Shown here: positions 33,827 to 37,006 of the stretch, piece by piece
Position numbering within the stretch: position 1 is the first letter of the stretch
Layout: every line of letters begins with the position of its first letter
From: Paenibacillus sp. N3.4
Lineage (GTDB): Bacteria > Bacillota > Bacilli > Paenibacillales > NBRC-103111
Length of the DNA: 37,006 nucleotides
Direction: 5' to 3'
NCBI RefSeq assembly: GCF_008017805.1
Contig: NZ_VRTT01000073.1
Coordinates: forward strand, 1 to 37,006
Program-made: the position numbers and the translations under genes
The notes under the pieces: generated by a model
What the model was told of the DNA's origin: nothing
Databases searched by the model: none
What the model saw: the letters and a program-made list of their open reading frames with translations, nothing else

Positions 33827-34969
33827 CGCTTTATTAACTAGGATACGTATGAAGGGCAGATTGATAATCCGCTGAGTTTGAATCGGTATACGTATGTGAG
33901 TAACAATCCATTGAGATATACTGATCCTTCAGGGCATGAGCAAATCGTCGAAGGAACTCCTGGTATTGGTTATATGGGTGAGGTTTACACCCCTGGTTTC
34001 TATCAATCAGCAACGAATGGGCTAGTAAGTGGATTCCAGTTTGCAGGTAGTGTAGTGAACTTCATGGTGATGGATAATATTAACACCATTGTTGACCCCA
34101 ATGCATCTACGTTTAATAAATCTTTAGCTATTGCAGGTTTTGTACCAGTTGGCAAGGTAATTTCAGGTGGAAAGCTTGTAATTAAGCTTGTAAACGGAGA
34201 GCGACAAATCACAAGAGCTGTAGAGTTATCAGAAGATTCTTGGAAGGCAGCAGCCAACTTGGCTTGTAACTGTTTTGTAACGGGAACTAAGGTTCAAACA
34301 GACGAAGGGGAGAAGAATATCGAAGACATTGATGTCGGAGATAGGGTTCTTTCTAAGGATGAAGAGACTGGCGAGGTAGCTTATAAAGAGGTAACGGCAA
34401 CGTTCAACCATGAGACGGATGAGATTTACATGATTACTGTGGGCGACCAAGTGATTGAATCTACCTTCAACCATCCGTTCTATGTGGAAGGTAAGGGATG
34501 GACATTCGTCAAAGACCTTAAAGTCGGTGACTTGCTTGTTCAGAGCGATGGGAATACACTCAAGATTGAGAGCATCGAACTGTTGCACAAGCACGTTACG
34601 GTTTACAACATGACCGTTGATAGGTTCCATACGTACTTTGTTAGTGACCTTGGGATTTGGGTGCATAATACCAATTGCTTCAGTGGTTCAGGTGCTGATC
34701 TGGCAAATTTTGCGAGAAACTCTAAGTCAATTGATGGGCTGCAAGGTATGACTATATCTGCTGATTTAATTAATGAAGCAGCAATTAATTTTGTTGGAAA
34801 AGGTGCTAAGATACAAAAAGTTGATGGCGGAATGCTATACACCAGTAAAAATGGATTAAGTTCAGTTAGAACAGGTCAAAAATACGGTAAGAATGTATAT
34901 GAAGCAAACTTCGAAACCTTCGATAGCAAAGGTAAGCAACTCACTAATTATCATGTTCAAATTGAATAA
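33827..34969 (+). pseudogene. Orphan Rhs C-terminal tip: core end, HINT pretoxin domain and toxin
   Basis: The homology to the Rhs core starts as RFIN at 33827, meets TAG at 33839-33841 where the full-length gene has GAG, and is then open for 375 codons: DTYEGQIDNPLSLNRYTYVS, NNPLRYTDPSGH. After a hydrophobic segment a HINT domain follows (about 34270-34675): start NCFVTGTKVQT, mid TFNHPFY, end GIWVHNTN, the self-cleaving type found before toxins. The last about 95 residues (SADLINEAAINFVGKG, then SSVRTGQKYG, YEANFETF, NYHVQIE) form the toxin, with a faint likeness to Ntox17-type RNase toxins. No ribosome site precedes the possible TTG start at 33878. The shell, secretion signal and protease are missing, so it is a silent cassette. 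Confidence 0.8.
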
Positions 34970-34989
34970 TTTATAATCGAGGTGACTCT

Positions 34990-35373
34990 ATGATAGTACC
35001 AATTTTGAAAAGAGTTTTATTGCGTGGTGAACCAGAGCAAGAGGATGATTTTGCACTACCTGCAAGTGCAGACATTGGATCTAGCAATTCAGATGGAGTT
35101 GACTATTTCTATTTCAGAATTATGACACCCAAAAGATTACTTACCATTCTAGAAGAAGATAAGGTCTTAGATGGTAGGGCGACATTTATTATCAATAAAT
35201 TTGATTTGACTCTTGTGGAAGAGGAAATTAATAAAATATTGGAAGATTGTATTCGTCCCACATGGGATGAAGTAGCGAAGGCTATTAATCGTCATTTGAA
35301 TTGGGAATACGATAACGTCCATTATGAAACACTTGAAGAAGCGATGAGAAGATTAGAGGACAATGATAAATGA
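34990..35373 (+). CDS. Imm8-like immunity protein
   Basis: The 127-residue acidic cytosolic protein starts at ATG 34990 behind GAGGTG, 20 bp after the orphan toxin tip. The pattern DYFYFRIMTPKRLLTIL, IINKFDLTLVEEEINKIL, then TWDEVAKAINRHLNWEYDN agrees with the layout I know for the Imm8 family (a VxTPxxL block, sWeEv, and a WEFeDY-like end). It is the expected partner of the tip upstream. Unlike the toxin, this gene has its own start and ribosome site and could still protect against related toxins made by neighbours. Transcription would have to come from an upstream promoter such as the IS110 region. Confidence 0.7.
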   Translation: MIVPILKRVLLRGEPEQEDDFALPASADIGSSNSDGVDYFYFRIMTPKRLLTILEEDKVLDGRATFIINKFDLTLVEEEINKILEDCIRPTWDEVAKAINRHLNWEYDNVHYETLEEAMRRLEDNDK

Positions 35374-35408
35374 TTCTAAGGCATCACTGACTGATTTATC
35401 TCCAACCA

Positions 35409-35480
35409 ACCTTGCGACTAATCCTCGCAAGGTTTCTTTTTGTCCGCCGCTGTATAACTAACAACGCAAAGAACGGCTAG
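35409..35480 (+). repeat. Cassette-end repeat, copy 2, with terminator
   Basis: The perfect stem ACCTTGCGA / TCGCAAGGT (35409-35433) is followed by TTCTTTTTGTC. The hairpin and the following about 45 bases resemble 25961-26029. In both places the repeat directly follows an immunity gene. Confidence 0.75.
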
Positions 35481-36185
35481 GAGGGTATGCACGGCGGTAT
35501 AATTCCTTTATTTTAATAAATAGTATAGAGTTCTCTCGGCTACGGAAGTCAGTTCAATCCAGTCACCCATATGCCTCCGAGCGCATTCCACGTACTATAA
35601 ATATCAGGCTTGGATCGATGGCAAGAATGCCACATGGGGCTTCTGTAGGTTGGAGATCGAAAGTTACCTCCCCCACCAAGGCGACTAAACGGACGCTACG
35701 CGTCCAGAAATCGCCCTATATGGGCTGAATGATCGTATACCGTTAACTTCCGTCTGTCTGAGAACGAGAATGAAAATCTACCTAGTTTAAACCCCCCGTA
35801 ACCATTTCTGGAAGGACGAAGCGAAGCGAGTCCTCCGAGCGTGAGCGAGGAGTAGAATCCCAGTTTACGAATAGCCCCGCCCCCCTAAGCCCTTCTAGCG
35901 ATTCTAGGACGCTGAGCGTCCGTTCTCGCTGGAGGGGCTATTTGCGTATGAAGGATTCGACTACTTGGGGGTAAGTATGTGAGGTTGCCTTGTTTAAATG
36001 CGTTGTAACCACGGTCTTCTCCCCTTTCGTTTCTTAGAACTCCGAGCGATTGTTTTATGACCTATAGCTGCCTGTTGCTAAAAATATGTTCCCGAACATG
36101 GCACACACATGGAGTACACTTCTCCCTCCCTGCTTTATTTACGGTAAATGCTCCACAAGGAGCTTTATACCGAAGGAGGAAGAAG
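35481..36185. other. Highly structured non-coding region ahead of a truncated Rep gene
   Basis: Several stable hairpins lie here. Nested GGCGA(GGACGC-TAC-GCGTCC)TCGCC occupies 35680-35715, and GCCC-TATAT-GGGC 35713-35725. AGGAC...GTCCT lies near 35813-35834. A long multi-part stem at 35870-35942 is closed by AATAGCCCC/GGGGCTATT, with AGCGA/TCGCT and GGACGC-TGA-GCGTCC inside. The sequence is GC-richer than the surroundings. Placed before a rolling-circle Rep gene, it could hold a replication origin (dso/sso) or transfer origin; a structured RNA is another option. No protein-coding gene is supported. Confidence 0.55.
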
Positions 36186-36662
36186 ATGATGGGCTATAAC
36201 TGCCAGATGACGATAATTGGAAACTACTTGAAGGTGAAAAAGTACGGAAAATCCATAGCCCCGAATAGAACGAAACCCCGTAATACGAAAGCTCAGCGCC
36301 TAGCGGAGATCGAAGCTATAAAGGCCAGCCCTACCCTGACGAATGTGCAGAAACAGGTTCAAACGGCGATACTGGAGCCTTTGGATATGGAAGAGTTTTC
36401 AGAGAATAGAAGAATCCCGAAGTCTAGACGGCTTACGTTGGTTGAACGGGAACGGTTCGAAAACCTGATGGAATTGAACTTTACCAAAGGGCATAAGTAC
36501 ATCACCCTGACGTATGGGAAGGAAGCTGTTTCGCTGGATGAAGCGAGTAAGGACTTTGAGAACTGGATGAAACGGATGCGGGAGCGATACGGAGACTTCA
36601 AGTATCTGGCTGTGCGCTCGTTTCAAGGACGGAGTACGTCGAATTTCCGTATATTTCCATAA
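36186..36662 (+). pseudogene. Rolling-circle Rep (HUH-type) gene, truncated at the HUH motif
   Basis: ATG 36186 follows AAGGAGG at about six bases. The 158-residue product carries the N-terminal part of a rolling-circle replication protein: SRRLTLVERERFENLMELNF, KYITLTYGKEAVSLDEASKD, then MRERYGDFKYLAVRSFQ. The family normally continues with a xRGxxHYH-type HUH motif and a catalytic Tyr several dozen residues later. Here the sequence reads RSTSNFRIFP and stops, with Asn and Arg where the two histidines belong. The catalytic half is absent, so it cannot nick DNA. It is a remnant next to a structured region that may have been its origin. Confidence 0.7.
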
Positions 36663-36869
36663 TTAGAGTGCCGTAAGTCCTCCACCGTACTGTGCTCAAT
36701 CACAAGGTTGCCATTTATGCTCCGTAAAGATTTAGTCAGATTACCGATCATTAAACAATGTTACATACTAATTTATTAAGCGTATATGTTTTAGAATTTT
36801 ACTTTTTGGAAATGCTTTGTAAGGTATGGTTTTTACATACAACATACTATCGAAAAGAGGCTGATTAGT
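36663..36869. other. AT-rich gap, no feature recognised
   Basis: No gene or strong hairpin is supported. Sequence near 36813-36848 may contain a weak promoter for the small ORF at 36870. Confidence 0.3.
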
Positions 36870-36995
36870 TTGATAGAAAGAGCGCTTAATCTTGATGACG
36901 AACTTAGGGCTCTTCGCTGCTTACTATTGGTAATTAAGATTATAGAGAAAAGAATAGAAACAAGCTTCTTACCAGCCTATGCTAGAATCTCATAG
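36870..36995 (+). CDS. Possible 41-residue ORF
   Basis: TTG 36870 has GAGG upstream. The product (MIERALNLDDELRALRCLLL, then a basic helix and SFLPAYARIS) would be an amphipathic helix. No family is recognised; it may be a chance frame. Confidence 0.3.
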   Translation: MIERALNLDDELRALRCLLLVIKIIEKRIETSFLPAYARIS

Positions 36996-37006
36996 CAAAT
37001 GAAAGC

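Noticed and set aside
1..37006. CRISPR arrays, tRNA or rRNA genes
   Set aside because: No regularly spaced direct repeats, no cloverleaf-like segments with T-loop GGTTCGA and no rRNA landmarks were seen while reading both strands.

Overview
The window reads as a genome segment from a low-GC Gram-positive bacterium of the Paenibacillaceae type (Paenibacillus or Brevibacillus-like). This rests on strong AGGAGG ribosome binding sites with some GTG and TTG starts, sigma-A promoters, a perfect CIRCE operator, secreted proteins with copper-amine-oxidase-N ('stalk') domains, a MalT-like LuxR regulator and very large secreted YD-repeat/Rhs proteins. No rRNA, tRNA or CRISPR array was seen. Almost the whole window is accessory DNA with many broken genes.

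Region 1 (1-4.1 kb) is a decaying edge. A secreted NHL-repeat gene is interrupted by a strand inversion near base 140. A MalT-family LuxR regulator carries a one-base deletion in a G run exactly at its Walker A motif. A scrap of a DUF3987-type replication protein follows.

Region 2 (4.1-16.2 kb) looks like an integrated mobile element. It has a minus-strand pair (a CoiA-like zinc-ribbon protein and a membrane protein), a three-gene unknown operon downstream of an orphan CIRCE operator, a frameshifted XRE repressor divergent from a secreted stalk-domain protein, a D5/P4-type SF3 helicase, a RadC/JAB protein, very small ORFs, and a large serine recombinase whose last codons contain a rho-independent terminator.

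Region 3 (16.3-27.9 kb) is a surface and polymorphic-toxin region. It holds a secreted protein with seven RCC1 repeats, two fibronectin-III domains and a YD tail, followed by a decayed YD fragment. Next is a 2102-residue secreted fusion of a subtilisin protease, a YD/Rhs shell and a papain-fold toxin tip, with its putative immunity gene. A small lipoprotein and a stalk-plus-MORN-repeat protein are on the other strand.

Region 4 (27.9-37.0 kb) is a second mosaic of mobile pieces: an XRE regulator, a minimal tyrosine recombinase, a long imperfect hairpin, a winged-helix replication-initiator-like protein, and a divergent HTH regulator / two-gene operon sharing one palindromic operator that contains both -35 boxes. 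An IS110-family element with a candidate bridge RNA abuts an orphan Rhs tip (HINT pretoxin plus toxin) with an Imm8-like immunity gene. The terminator and downstream sequence after this tip repeat those after the papain-toxin cassette. The window ends with a highly structured region and a HUH rolling-circle Rep gene cut off at its HUH motif.

Taken together, the rhs genes look like an evolving toxin locus: one full-length subtilase-Rhs with its own immunity gene, and a displaced alternative tip/immunity cassette about 9 kb downstream with matching boundary sequences. All calls come from reading the sequence; no database searches were run.
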